Shown here one piece after another: positions 22,838 through 31,782 of a stretch of DNA of 64,000 nt. The DNA lies in contig NZ_JAHLYP010000047.1 in NCBI RefSeq assembly GCF_025127995.1, positions 1 through 64,000 on the forward strand, given 5' to 3'. How positions within the stretch are numbered: position 1 is the first letter of the stretch; each line of letters opens with the position of its first letter. This DNA is from Synechococcus sp. CS-1332. Lineage in GTDB: Bacteria > Cyanobacteriota > Cyanobacteriia > PCC-6307 > Cyanobiaceae. Both the position numbers and the translations under genes were made by a program. The notes beneath the pieces were generated by a model, which was not told the DNA's origin, searched no databases, and saw nothing but the letters and a program-made list of their open reading frames with translations.

Positions 22838-22993
22838 TCCAGCAAGCTGAGCTGGCCGGCCAGGGGCATGGTGCCGGGGTGCACCTGCATGACTTAGTCG
22901 AGTGCCTGGAGGCGGCCGAGCCGGCGGCGATGCCTCAGAGGCGGAAGCGGGACGAAGCTTTGGGAACTGGTGGAATCGACGCGGCTCAGGGCC
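22838..22993. other. Short intergenic stretch, start of polysaccharide locus
   Basis: No gene, RNA or terminator is visible. The stretch separates the core genes from the polysaccharide export gene that ends at 22994. Confidence 0.5.
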
Positions 22994-24142
22994 TCAGTTG
23001 TTGTTGTTGTCGGCGAGCCGCAGCAGGGTGAGGACGCTGGCGATACCGGTGAGCGGGCGGCCGATGGCATCGACGGCATCGGTTAGCCGGGCGTAGTTGC
23101 TGCGAAAGACCACCACCACGTCGCCATCGCGCAGAGGTGGGTTGAGCTGGGGGGACGGGGGGGCCCCGAGGTTGAGGGGCACGGCCATGCGGGTGAGGGT
23201 GCCGTTGCGGTTGATGCGGATGAGTTCCACCCGGTCGGTCTTGGCCCGCTGCACAACGCCACCACCGGCGGCCAGCACCGCCTGCACGAGGGGGGTGTTG
23301 GGCTTCACCTGCACCGCTCCGGGCCGCACCACCTCACCCACCACGTTCACGGTGATTTCCGGTGGGGCGATGATCGTGGAGGAGAGTTCGCCGAGCTCGA
23401 TCACCGGCTCGGTGGCGCGGGGAATCATGACGATGTCGCCATCGAAGAGGATCGGGTTCTGCACCTGATCTCCTTGCTGGATGAGCGTGAGCAGATCCAC
23501 CTTGGCCCGGCGGTAGCGCACCTGGTCGCCAGGAAGGCGGCGGCGCAGCACCACCTCACGGAGGTTGGCATCGCCAGTGACGCCACCGGCCTTCTGGATG
23601 GCGTTGACGAGGGTGGGCAGGCCGGTGATCGTCACATCCGAACTGGCCTTGGAGACCTCCGAGGTGCTGAGGCTGTAGACGCCGGGCCGTTGCACCTCAC
23701 CCACCAGGGACACCTGGATGGGCCTGGGGCGCACCAGCTGCAGGTCGAGGTCGGAGCGCAGCAGTTGCTTGCGGTAGAGCGACTGGAGCCAGAACGAGGC
23801 CTGGGCCAGGGTGAGGCCGCTGAGGCGCACGATGCCGATATACGGAACGGTGGCGGTGCCGTCGCTGATGATCTGGATCGGGCCGGAACGGTCCAGGCGG
23901 GTGCTGAGGTTGAGGAAGCGCAGTTCAAGCCCATCACCGGGACCGAGGATGTAAGCGTCCTCCTGGGGCACCGCGGGAGGAGCCTGGCTCGATTTCCGCT
24001 CAGAGAGGGGGTTTCCGGACGATGGGGACACGCCAGGCGACTGGGCGCGAGCGGCGGGCAACAGCACGGGAACCAAGCCATGAACTCCCAACACCGTGGC
24101 AACAACACAACAGCGGAGACGTGCGAATAGGAGCTTGCGCAT
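22994..24142 (-). CDS. Polysaccharide export protein (Wza/BexD type, SLBB domains)
   Basis: 382 residues from ATG 24142; a TTG at 24178 would add 12. A signal peptide covers about residues 1-33 (LLPAARAQS). The Poly_export domain begins at YILGPGDGLELRFLN. Two SLBB-type beta-grasp units follow (VSLVGEVQRPGVYSL and VNVVGEVVRPGAVQV), each with a PTLVNAIQKAGG or PLVQAVLAAGG helix. Such proteins form the outer-membrane/periplasmic channel that exports capsule or exopolysaccharide together with a Wzc kinase. No lipobox Cys is seen. The C-terminus ends in Asn repeats (NNNN). The Wzc-like partner is encoded at 25833. Confidence 0.88.
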   Translation of the reverse strand: MRKLLFARLRCCVVATVLGVHGLVPVLLPAARAQSPGVSPSSGNPLSERKSSQAPPAVPQEDAYILGPGDGLELRFLNLSTRLDRSGPIQIISDGTATVPYIGIVRLSGLTLAQASFWLQSLYRKQLLRSDLDLQLVRPRPIQVSLVGEVQRPGVYSLSTSEVSKASSDVTITGLPTLVNAIQKAGGVTGDANLREVVLRRRLPGDQVRYRRAKVDLLTLIQQGDQVQNPILFDGDIVMIPRATEPVIELGELSSTIIAPPEITVNVVGEVVRPGAVQVKPNTPLVQAVLAAGGGVVQRAKTDRVELIRINRNGTLTRMAVPLNLGAPPSPQLNPPLRDGDVVVVFRSNYARLTDAVDAIGRPLTGIASVLTLLRLADNNNN

Positions 24143-24201
24143 GTCTCTTCGGCCAGGGACCAGAAAGGAGTGGCGCAAACGTTACCGGATTCGAAAGGGA
24201 A

Positions 24202-24540
24202 TCACCTGCCGCCAACGCCACGCCCAGGAGGGGCGAAGCGGATCGTGGGGGTCATCACCGAACTGCTCACCGACGTGACGCCGCTGTTGCGACCGGCGTT
24301 GCCACGGGAGGGGTTGGGGCCGTTGCCGCTGTTGCCTCCCTGGAAGGGTCCATTACCATTGCCATTACCCACGCTCTGGGCTTGGGCGGTGATGGGCCCG
24401 AGGGGTGCGAGGGCTGCCGCTACCACGGAAGCTCCGCAAGCAAGAGAAAGACCCAACGCCACTGGAAACGCAGTGAAATTGCGGAAGTTCACAACGGCGA
24501 ACGCAATCGTTAAACGGTTGCTAGCACAACTGGAGTTCAC
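24202..24540 (-). CDS. Small exported Gly/Asn-rich protein
   Basis: 112 residues if GTG 24540 is the start; GTG 24492 gives 96. A hydrophobic signal segment (LGLSLACGASVVAAALAP, ending AQAQ) is followed by a low-complexity Gly/Asn stretch (SVGNGNGNGPFQGGNSG). A short Ser/Thr/Arg tail ends in GRGVGGR. No family is recognised. It lies between the Wza-like and beta-barrel-like genes on the same strand, so it may be a secreted matrix or export accessory. The leader upstream of 24540 is strikingly AT-rich for this region. The start and even coding status are not certain. Confidence 0.5.
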   Translation of the reverse strand: MNSSCASNRLTIAFAVVNFRNFTAFPVALGLSLACGASVVAAALAPLGPITAQAQSVGNGNGNGPFQGGNSGNGPNPSRGNAGRNSGVTSVSSSVMTPTIRFAPPGRGVGGR

Positions 24541-24621
24541 AAACTGCCACTAAACACGCAACGTAATCGGAAATTCAAACAATGTAGCCTAGAATACACA
24601 TCATCCGGACGGCCCCAAGGT

Positions 24622-25644
24622 TCAGAAGAGGCCACGGCGGAAGTTGTCACCCCAGCTCACCGTGAACACCCCAACCGTACCGAAGGGGCTCTGGTCGAAG
24701 ACATCGGCGGCGAGCAGGTTGATGGCGATGGGCAGGCCGCGGAAGGGGGTGTAGGAGAGGTTGACGTTGACGCCGCGGCCGCTGACCCCTGCGGATAGGC
24801 CGATGTTGGGGGCCAGTTCGACGCCGATCGCCCCGAAGACTGACACGTCGTTGCCCTCGAAGTTCTCGTCGAGGGAGACAAAGTCGCGGCCGCCCACGCC
24901 CACGCTGATCTGCAGAACCTGGTTGAAGCGGTAGTTGGGTTCGCGCAGCGGCAGGGCCATGGTGATCACACCGAAGCCGGTGGGAGAGGGGATGGTTTCG
25001 CTGCTGGGGGCCTGCCGGTAGGCATAGACATCGAAAATTCCCCCTGTGACACTCACCTGCAGGCGCGGCTGGTCGATGAGGGTGCGACCCATTGCCACAT
25101 CGAAGGAGCCGTTGGAGTTCAAGTTCTTGAAACTGGCCATGTTCCAGCGCAGTTCCACAGCAACAAGTTCCCTCTCGTCACCAAATCCGATGCCAGCACT
25201 GAACGCCGAGTCGATGACATCACGGCCGCTGCCAGAAGTGGCAGCACTCGCCTGAAAGTAAAAGTCGCCCCAGTTGGCCACGTAGGCCGACGGCAGGCCG
25301 CCGCCGAGGTTGGGAGGGGAGTAGGGCTCCAGCAGCACAGCGGCGAGATCCTCGGCTGAGAGCGCCGGCTGAGCGGCCACCGGCTCAGGGTTGCCGCTGG
25401 CCTGATCCGCCACCGTCAGGGGGGCGGGTTCCAGGTCGGCCACCCATACCAACCCTGGGGAGACGGGCTCGGGGCCCGTGGCGGGGTCACTGCCGGAGAG
25501 GGCAGGTTCGGAAAGAAAGGGGTTCCGCATGGGCGCCAGCGTCGGCTCCGGCTCCCATACGAGCTGGGCATGGGCGGCCAGCGGCGTGCCGCAGAGCAAC
25601 AACGCTGTCGCCAGAGAATGACCGCACATGGACTGGCGAAGCAT
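24622..25644 (-). CDS. Exported beta-barrel-like outer-membrane protein
   Basis: 340 residues from ATG 25644 with a clean signal peptide (1-26, ending PLAAHAQ). A Pro/Glu-rich linker runs to about residue 115. Alternating amphipathic strands with aromatic ends then dominate (FYFQASAAT, GIGFGDEREL, VNVNLSYTPF, VGVFTVSWGDNF). The last residue is Phe, as in many barrels inserted by BamA. No family is recognised. It is next to the Wza-like exporter and divergent from the Wzc-like kinase, so an outer-membrane role in polysaccharide export or anchoring is inferred. Confidence 0.6.
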   Translation of the reverse strand: MLRQSMCGHSLATALLLCGTPLAAHAQLVWEPEPTLAPMRNPFLSEPALSGSDPATGPEPVSPGLVWVADLEPAPLTVADQASGNPEPVAAQPALSAEDLAAVLLEPYSPPNLGGGLPSAYVANWGDFYFQASAATSGSGRDVIDSAFSAGIGFGDERELVAVELRWNMASFKNLNSNGSFDVAMGRTLIDQPRLQVSVTGGIFDVYAYRQAPSSETIPSPTGFGVITMALPLREPNYRFNQVLQISVGVGGRDFVSLDENFEGNDVSVFGAIGVELAPNIGLSAGVSGRGVNVNLSYTPFRGLPIAINLLAADVFDQSPFGTVGVFTVSWGDNFRRGLF

Positions 25645-25832
25645 CGAAAAGTCGGCGCGGGTACCCAGTTGTTGATTGCAGGATGCCAGAGGCCTGGATG
25701 GTGTAGGGATCAGGGCAGACAGTTCCCTTCTCCGGCAGATCTGATGGGCGGCCGGGAAGCCACTTCAAACGCATTGATGTTGGCTTGTCAGCGCCCGTAG
25801 AGTGACACCCACGCCCATGCCCTAGGCCGGGA

Positions 25833-28220
25833 ATGCCACCGCAGAAAGCCAAACCTCAGCGTTCCGACGCTCCGGCGCAGGCGGGCCAGACGTTGGTGGC
25901 TACGCCGGCAGGGTACGTGGTGGCCGAGCAGAACGGCACGAAGGAAAAGGAAGGCGGTGGTTTCGATGTGCGCGATCTTTTGCAGGTGCTCCGGCGGCGC
26001 CAAAAGCCGTTTCTGATCACCGTGGCGTTGATCACCGCCGTGCAGGCGGCGCGCACCCTGAATGAACGCTTTCTGCATCCGGTGTATGCCGGCAATTTCA
26101 CGCTGCTGATTTCCGATCCCGTCAACGAACCGAAGGAATCCACGGCGAATGCGGAAGCCGGCGCCCTGGCCTCGCTGGCGCGCAACACCTCTTCGGTGGA
26201 TCTTCCCACCCTGATGGAGGTGCTCCAGAGCCGTTCGGTGCTGGATCCGGTGTTCGAGACCCTAAAGCGGGAGGGTGTGCCCGAGAACGATTTTCCCAGC
26301 ATCAGTGTGGGGATGACGAAAGAAGTGAGCCGGGATGCGGGCCCCTCCTTCGGGGTGGTGAGCGTGAAGGCCAGGGGCTCCGATCCACAGGCGCTGAAGC
26401 GGGGGCTGGAGCTCACCGAGAAGGCCTACCTGGCCTGGGCCACCAGCCAGCGCCAGGAACGGCTGAGCGATGGCCTGCGCTTTCTGGAGGAGCAGGAACC
26501 GCGGCTGCGGACCAACACCGAGCGCCTGCAGCTGAATCTGCAGCGCTTCCGGGAGGCCAACACGCTAATACAACCGAACGATGAGGCCCTGGCCCTGCGC
26601 GGTCAGCTTGAGCAACTGCAGCAGCGGCGGCTGGCGCAGCAGGGGGAACAGCGGCGGCTGAATGAGCTGCGGGCGGACGTGGCCAGCGGCAGGCTGGCGG
26701 CCCGGAGGTTCAACAGCACTGGAGACGCCGGAGCGGGTGCCACGGCGTCCGGTGGCGGTTCGATTTCGGCCAACCTGCCTGGCCAGTCTCAGCTGGATGA
26801 ACTGCAGCGTCTGGAGCAGGAAATCGCCGAGGCGGAGGCCAACTTCCAACCCGGCTCTCCAGTGCTGACATCGTTAAAGGCCTCTCGGGCGTCGCTGCTG
26901 CCGCGGATCCAGGGGAAGCAATTGGAGGCCGTGGATGCGGCCCTGCGCCAGAACGCCAATGCCATCAACACCACCCAGGCGCAGATCGCCCGCCTGGAGA
27001 GGCAGTTCCAGAACCAACCGGAACTGCTGCGGCAGTTCGAAGGGCTGCAGAAGCGTCTGCAGATCGCCGATGGCAATCTGGAGAGCTACCTGCGGGCTCG
27101 GGAGCAATTTCAGCTGGAGATCGCCCAGCGCAGCTCCCCCTGGAAGGTGATCTCCGCCTCCCAGGTGAGTGATGTTCCGGTGGAACCTTCGCTGGGCCGG
27201 GGCTTGGTGGAAGGTCTGTTGCTGGGCCTGGTCGGTGGTGCGGGCGTGGCCTTCCTGCGCGAGCGGCTCGACCATGTCTTCCACAGCCCCCAGGAGGTGC
27301 GCGAGGAGCTGAACGTGCCTTTGCTCGGCCACATGCCCTACGTGGACTTCTTCGATGGGGTGCGCGGCGAGAAGCGCTTCCGGATCAGCGAGCTCGACCT
27401 GAAGAGCGCAGGGGAGGCTGGCTACCAGCGCTTCTTCTACCAGGAGTCGCTGCGCAATCTCTACACCAGACTGCGCTTCCTCAGCACCGAGAAGCCGCTG
27501 CGGTCGGTGGCGATCACGAGCACGCTGCCCTCGGAGGGCAAGAGCCTGCTGAACGTGCTGTTGGCCAAAACCCTGAGCGAACTGGGCCAGCGGGTGCTGC
27601 TGGTGGATGGCGACCTGCGAAAACCCAAGATCCACTACCGCCTCGGGCTCGACAACCTGCGTGGCCTCAGCAATCTGCTCACCGAGGAGGCCGCCGACTG
27701 GCGGGAGGTGGTGCAGAAGGTGCCGAACTATCCCGACTGGAGCGTGCTCTCGGCGGGCCTGCCACCCCTTGATCCCCCCCGACTGCTGGGATCGGATCGC
27801 ATGGATCAGATCATGCGGGATCTGGCCGAAAGTGGCCAGTTCGATCTGATCCTGTACGACACACCCCCGGCCCTTGGCCTGGCCGATGCGGCGCTGATCG
27901 CCCAGCATCTCGATGGGATGATCCTGCTGGTGAGCCTCAACCAGGTGGATCGGGGGCTGCCGGCCCAGTCGCTGGAGCGGATCCGGGAGGCGGGAGCACC
28001 ACTGCTTGGGGTGGTGACCAACGACCGCTGCGGGACCAGCAATATGGAGCTCGGCTATGGCTATCGAGCCAATGGCGCCAACGGCATAGGCACGGCCTAT
28101 GGGGCTTACGGAGGAGTGGAAGAGACGACGAACAACACGAGCAATCAGTCAGCGCTAACGCGGGCCCGTCGGGGGCTGAAGCGCCTGGGCAGCCGGGTCT
28201 CCGGCTGGCTGGATCGCTGA
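25833..28220 (+). CDS. Polysaccharide copolymerase / bacterial tyrosine autokinase (Wzc type)
   Basis: 795 residues. An N-terminal Wzz-like chain-length domain with a first membrane segment near residue 55 is followed by a long coiled coil (about 200-420, many Gln/Leu/Arg). A second membrane segment (VEGLLLGLVGGAGVAFL) and a cytoplasmic BY-kinase domain complete it. The kinase shows Walker A with SEGKS (567-571), Walker A' LLVDGDLRKPK (Asp592) and Walker B LILYDTPP (Asp676). It controls chain length and export with the Wza-like protein. The tail has four Tyr (YGYR, AYGAYGG), fewer than the classic cluster. Its stop is 9 bp from the stop of the convergent sugar transferase. Confidence 0.92.
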   Translation: MPPQKAKPQRSDAPAQAGQTLVATPAGYVVAEQNGTKEKEGGGFDVRDLLQVLRRRQKPFLITVALITAVQAARTLNERFLHPVYAGNFTLLISDPVNEPKESTANAEAGALASLARNTSSVDLPTLMEVLQSRSVLDPVFETLKREGVPENDFPSISVGMTKEVSRDAGPSFGVVSVKARGSDPQALKRGLELTEKAYLAWATSQRQERLSDGLRFLEEQEPRLRTNTERLQLNLQRFREANTLIQPNDEALALRGQLEQLQQRRLAQQGEQRRLNELRADVASGRLAARRFNSTGDAGAGATASGGGSISANLPGQSQLDELQRLEQEIAEAEANFQPGSPVLTSLKASRASLLPRIQGKQLEAVDAALRQNANAINTTQAQIARLERQFQNQPELLRQFEGLQKRLQIADGNLESYLRAREQFQLEIAQRSSPWKVISASQVSDVPVEPSLGRGLVEGLLLGLVGGAGVAFLRERLDHVFHSPQEVREELNVPLLGHMPYVDFFDGVRGEKRFRISELDLKSAGEAGYQRFFYQESLRNLYTRLRFLSTEKPLRSVAITSTLPSEGKSLLNVLLAKTLSELGQRVLLVDGDLRKPKIHYRLGLDNLRGLSNLLTEEAADWREVVQKVPNYPDWSVLSAGLPPLDPPRLLGSDRMDQIMRDLAESGQFDLILYDTPPALGLADAALIAQHLDGMILLVSLNQVDRGLPAQSLERIREAGAPLLGVVTNDRCGTSNMELGYGYRANGANGIGTAYGAYGGVEETTNNTSNQSALTRARRGLKRLGSRVSGWLDR

Positions 28221-28229
28221 ACAACGCCC

Positions 28230-29669
28230 CTAGTAAGCGTTGGTCGAGCGGATGTGAAGCAGGGTTTTGATCAGAATCTTGATGTCCTTGGCCAGCGACC
28301 AGTCGCGCTGATATTCAAGATCGGCTGCCACGCGATTGGCCATGGCCTGGAGGGTGGCTGTTTCGCCGCGGAAGCCCTTCACCTGGGCCAGGCCCGTGAT
28401 CCCAGGCTTGAAGAGGTGGCGCTGCATGTAGCCGGGGATCATCTTGCGGTATCGCTCGTTGTGGTCGACCGCATGGGGGCGGGGGCCCACCAGGCTCATG
28501 TGGCCCTGCAGCACATTGAAGAGCTGGGGCAGCTCATCCAGGCTCCAGCGACGCAAGACGGCACCCACGAGGGTGATTCGCGGGTCGTTGCGGGTGGCCT
28601 GGCGCAGACCATTCTGGTCGCCGGCCTCGAGAACGCGCATGGTGCGGAACTTGTAGATGCGGAAGCGGCTGCCATCGAGGCCGTAGCGATCCTGCAGGAA
28701 GAGGACCGGTCCAGGGCTGGTAAGACCGATGGCCAGGGCGATCAGCAGAAGGAGAGGGCTGAGCAGGAGCACCACCGTGGAAGCCAGGACAAGGTCGAAG
28801 CAGCGCTTGAGCTGGCGATCGAGGATGGAATCAAGCGGCTGCCAGAGATCGATGCAGATCTGGCCGCCCACATGCTGAGCCTTGAAGGCCATGCCGGGCG
28901 CCACCCAGGTGGGGGCATAGACCACGGGAATGCAGGTGTCGCCGAAGAAGCGGATCAGATCCTGCATCGAGATGTCGCTGCGGGACAGATAGCTGAAGAC
29001 GATCTGATCGACGTGTTGACTATTCAGCCACTGGCGCAGCTCCGGGAGGTTGCCGCCGAAGGCAGGCATGCCGGGTGGGAGGTGACGGCCGGGGGTGGGC
29101 GGCTGGGGGCTGAACCAGGCCGCCATGCGCAAGCCCAGGTAGGGATTGTTCTGAAGTCGTCGGTGAAAGTCGATGGCGGCTTCCGGCAGGCCCCAGTAGA
29201 TGATGGAGCGGGCGTTGCCCCCCCCCGCGCGATGCCAGCGGAGCAGCTTGCGGCCACCCACATGCACTGACAAGAGCGCAGCCCAGCTGAGGCTGGCCCA
29301 GAGGGTTAGCTCCAGGCGTGAGAAGGTGGCCGTCAGTTTGGTGAGAAAGGCCAGCGCCAGCAGCGCCCCTAGCAACAGCAGCCAGCTGGTGGTGATGCGG
29401 CGCATGAGCGCCCACAGGGTGCACTGGCGGTAGCTCAGGTAGATCTTCCCCTGGGGCAGGATCAAGGCGGTGCAGAGCCCCACCACGATCTTGGTGGAGA
29501 ATGCGGTCTCGCCCTGAAAATCATCGGGGAGATTCCGGCTCACCACCAGCCAGAACAGGGCCATCACCAGCAGGGGATCGCCCACGCGCATCAGCCGGTG
29601 CAGGTCGCGGGCGTGGTCCCGCAACACACCACCCCAGGAGAATGGGATCTGTGGAGGTATCGTGACCAT
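28230..29669 (-). CDS. Undecaprenyl-phosphate sugar-1-phosphate transferase (WbaP/WcaJ type)
   Basis: 479 residues from ATG 29669; GTG 29687 would add six. Four or five N-terminal membrane segments and a CoA-binding-like Rossmann middle part are followed by the bacterial sugar transferase domain. That domain has KRCFDLVLAS, PGPVLFLQDRYGLDG, FRIYKFRTM, DELPQLFNVLQGHMSLVGPRP and KPGITGLAQVKGFRGET. It starts repeat-unit assembly by putting a hexose-1-phosphate on undecaprenyl phosphate at the inner membrane. The specific sugar cannot be read from sequence. It is convergent with the kinase gene and divergent from the WcaI-like gene. Confidence 0.92.
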   Translation of the reverse strand: MVTIPPQIPFSWGGVLRDHARDLHRLMRVGDPLLVMALFWLVVSRNLPDDFQGETAFSTKIVVGLCTALILPQGKIYLSYRQCTLWALMRRITTSWLLLLGALLALAFLTKLTATFSRLELTLWASLSWAALLSVHVGGRKLLRWHRAGGGNARSIIYWGLPEAAIDFHRRLQNNPYLGLRMAAWFSPQPPTPGRHLPPGMPAFGGNLPELRQWLNSQHVDQIVFSYLSRSDISMQDLIRFFGDTCIPVVYAPTWVAPGMAFKAQHVGGQICIDLWQPLDSILDRQLKRCFDLVLASTVVLLLSPLLLLIALAIGLTSPGPVLFLQDRYGLDGSRFRIYKFRTMRVLEAGDQNGLRQATRNDPRITLVGAVLRRWSLDELPQLFNVLQGHMSLVGPRPHAVDHNERYRKMIPGYMQRHLFKPGITGLAQVKGFRGETATLQAMANRVAADLEYQRDWSLAKDIKILIKTLLHIRSTNAY

Positions 29670-29740
29670 GGCCGGAATGGCTCGCACAAGTGGGGCAGAT
29701 AGGGCAAGATTAGGCTTGCTTTTGAGGATGGTGTAGAGCC

Positions 29741-30958
29741 TTGAAGGTGCTGCTCTACGGGCTGAACTATGCCCCGGAAACGGTAGGGATCGGCAAGTTC
29801 AGTGGTGATATGGCCACCTGGCTGGCGGCACGGGGTCACCAGGTGCGGGTGGTCACGGCGCCGCCCTATTTCCCCGAGTGGCAGGCCAGGGGAAACCGCT
29901 ACCGGCATAAGCACAGCGAGGGCGTGGCGGTGTGGCGCTGTCCGCTGTGGGTGCCACGGCAGCCGCGTGGGCTGACGCGGTTGGTGCACCTGGCGAGCTT
30001 CGCGGTAAGCAGCCTGCCGGTGCTGCTGGCCCATCGGCGCTGGCAGCCGGATGTGGTGCTCACGGTGGCGCCGGCGTTCTTCTGCGCGCCGGGGGCGCTG
30101 CTGCTAGGTCGGCTGTGCGGCTGGCGCACCCGCACCTGGCTGCACATCCAGGACTTCGAGCTGGATGCGGCCTTTGAGCTGGGGATGCTGAAGGGGAAAC
30201 TGCTGCGCCGCCTGGCGGAGCGCTGGGAGCGGGGCACCCTCGGGCGCTTTGATCGCGTCAGCAGCATCAGCGGGGCGATGCTGCGGAGGGTGGTGGCGAA
30301 GGGGGTGGCCGACCACCGGGCGGTGCTGCTGCCGAACTGGGTGGATCTCGACGCGATCCAGCCCCAGGGCGACGAAGCTCGCGCCGCCAACCCCTACCGC
30401 CGGGAGCTGGGGATCGGCGCAGAAGCGATGGTGCTGCTGTATTCGGGCTCAATGAACAGGAAGCAGGGCCTGCAGATCCTGGTGGAGGTGATCCGGCAGC
30501 TGGCGGACGTGGAGAACCTGATCTGGCTGCTGGCCGGCGAGGGCCCCAACAAGGCAGAACTGGCGGCGGGCCTGGCGGGCTTCCCACAGGTGCGCCTGCT
30601 GTCGCTGCAGCCGCTGGAGCGGATGAACGACTGGCTCAACCTGGCGGATGTGCACCTGTTGCCGCAGCGGGCGGGGGCGGCCGATCTGGTGCTGCCCTCA
30701 AAGCTGCTGGGGATTCTCGCCAGTGGCCGGCCGGTGGTGGCTACCTCGGCAGCGGACAGTGAGCTGGGGCAGCTGGCCGAGCAGGCCGGGGTGCGGGTGG
30801 AGCCGGAGGATCCGGCCGGTTTCGCGGCGGCGATCCGCCGGCTGGTGGGAGATGGGGCGCTGCGCCAGCAGCGGGGCCGGGCCGCCCGACAGCTGGCGGA
30901 GCAACGCTATGGCAAGGAGGCGGTGCTACAGCAACTGGAGCGGGAACTGCATCGGTGA
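29741..30958 (+). CDS. WcaI-family glycosyltransferase (GT4, GT-B fold)
   Basis: 405 residues from TTG 29741. The N-terminus (KVLLYGLNYAPETVGIGKF) and DFELDAAFELGMLKGK are typical of WcaI proteins of colanic-acid type loci. The C-terminal half has LLAGEGPNKAEL, LLPQRAGAADLVLPSKLLGI and a donor-site Glu-x7-like region. It adds a sugar to the lipid-linked repeat unit. The TTG start is chosen because the family N-terminus begins exactly there. Its stop overlaps the GTG of the Nudix gene. Confidence 0.85.
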   Translation: MKVLLYGLNYAPETVGIGKFSGDMATWLAARGHQVRVVTAPPYFPEWQARGNRYRHKHSEGVAVWRCPLWVPRQPRGLTRLVHLASFAVSSLPVLLAHRRWQPDVVLTVAPAFFCAPGALLLGRLCGWRTRTWLHIQDFELDAAFELGMLKGKLLRRLAERWERGTLGRFDRVSSISGAMLRRVVAKGVADHRAVLLPNWVDLDAIQPQGDEARAANPYRRELGIGAEAMVLLYSGSMNRKQGLQILVEVIRQLADVENLIWLLAGEGPNKAELAAGLAGFPQVRLLSLQPLERMNDWLNLADVHLLPQRAGAADLVLPSKLLGILASGRPVVATSAADSELGQLAEQAGVRVEPEDPAGFAAAIRRLVGDGALRQQRGRAARQLAEQRYGKEAVLQQLERELHR

Positions 30959-31422
30959 AACGGCTGAAACGGCTGATTGGAAGGCTGCGCCTCTACTGGC
31001 TGGCGGCCCGGCTGTATGAAAGCTGGCAACTGCTGGCCCGGCCCCACACCCACGGAGCCCTGGTGGCGATCTGGCACCAACAGCGTCTGCTGCTGGTGCA
31101 GGCCAGTTATCGCCGCAGCCTCTCGCTGCCGGGAGGGGGCCTTAAGAGACGTGAAACAGCGCAGCAGGCGGCGGTGCGGGAGCTAGCCGAAGAGCTGGGG
31201 CTGCGAGTGACGTCGGGGGAGCTGGTGGATCCCTGGCAGATCACCGAAAGTTCAGCTCGGGGGAAGAACACCGTGACGATCTTCACTCTGCGAGAGGCGC
31301 GCGAGCCGGCGATCCGCCTCGACGGCCTTGAGCTGGTGGGAGCCCACTGGCTGACGACGGAGGAAGCGCTGACGCGGCCGCTCGTCAGCCACGTGAGGGA
31401 GTATCTGGAGAAGAACCGCTGA
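30955..31422 (+). CDS. Nudix hydrolase
   Basis: 155 residues from GTG 30955, overlapping the preceding stop (GTGA). The Nudix box is complete (residues 61-83): a Gly, five residues, Glu67, seven residues, then RELAEELGL. Nudix enzymes cleave nucleoside diphosphates linked to another group, using Mg2+. The tight link to the WcaI-like transferase suggests a nucleotide sugar or GDP-mannose-type substrate, as in colanic-acid loci that carry Nudix gmm. A basic, hydrophobic N-terminus (KRLKRLIGRLRLYWLAARLY) precedes the fold and may bind membrane. The substrate is inferred. Confidence 0.82.
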   Translation: MKRLKRLIGRLRLYWLAARLYESWQLLARPHTHGALVAIWHQQRLLLVQASYRRSLSLPGGGLKRRETAQQAAVRELAEELGLRVTSGELVDPWQITESSARGKNTVTIFTLREAREPAIRLDGLELVGAHWLTTEEALTRPLVSHVREYLEKNR

Positions 31423-31459
31423 AGCCGGCGCGTGCAGATGCGCTCAGCCAGCCCACACC

Positions 31460-31780
31460 TCAGCCAGTTCGATCCGCAGCCCCGGAAGAGGTGGCCAGCA
31501 TGTAAGAGCTGCCGCTGTTGTGGGCACCAGTTTCGCTGCCGGTGGGGATCATGGGGATCAGCTGACAATCGCCGGCGAGTTCAAGCACAGCACCAGGATC
31601 TGTCTGTCAGACCTGCTCGAATTGCTCCGGGGTCAGGAGCAGATACCAGGGCACAGCCAACGGCTCCAGCACAGGAGGGATTCGCTTGAGAGTGAATGGA
31701 CCGTTGGGCGATGCAAGGATCATGCATCGAGCAACGGAGCTCTTCTGATCAACGGTGAGGCCAATCAGAAGCCATCAGCC
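31460..31780 (-). pseudogene. Unrecognised reading frame with an internal stop, downstream of ydcF
   Basis: In the frame that follows the ydcF-like gene on the minus strand a coherent protein-like sequence can be read. It shows WLLIGLTVDQKSSVARC, then ASPNGPFTLKRIPPVLEPL, then VPWYLLLTPEQFEQV. After one TGA it continues in the same frame with DPGAVLELAGDCQLIPMIPT to a second stop. GC-rich codon use matches its neighbours. No family is recognised. It may be a decayed gene with one nonsense mutation, or a short real protein starting at an internal ATG (31726) and ending at the first stop. Seen by translation only; coding status is uncertain. Confidence 0.4.
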
Positions 31781-31782
31781 GT

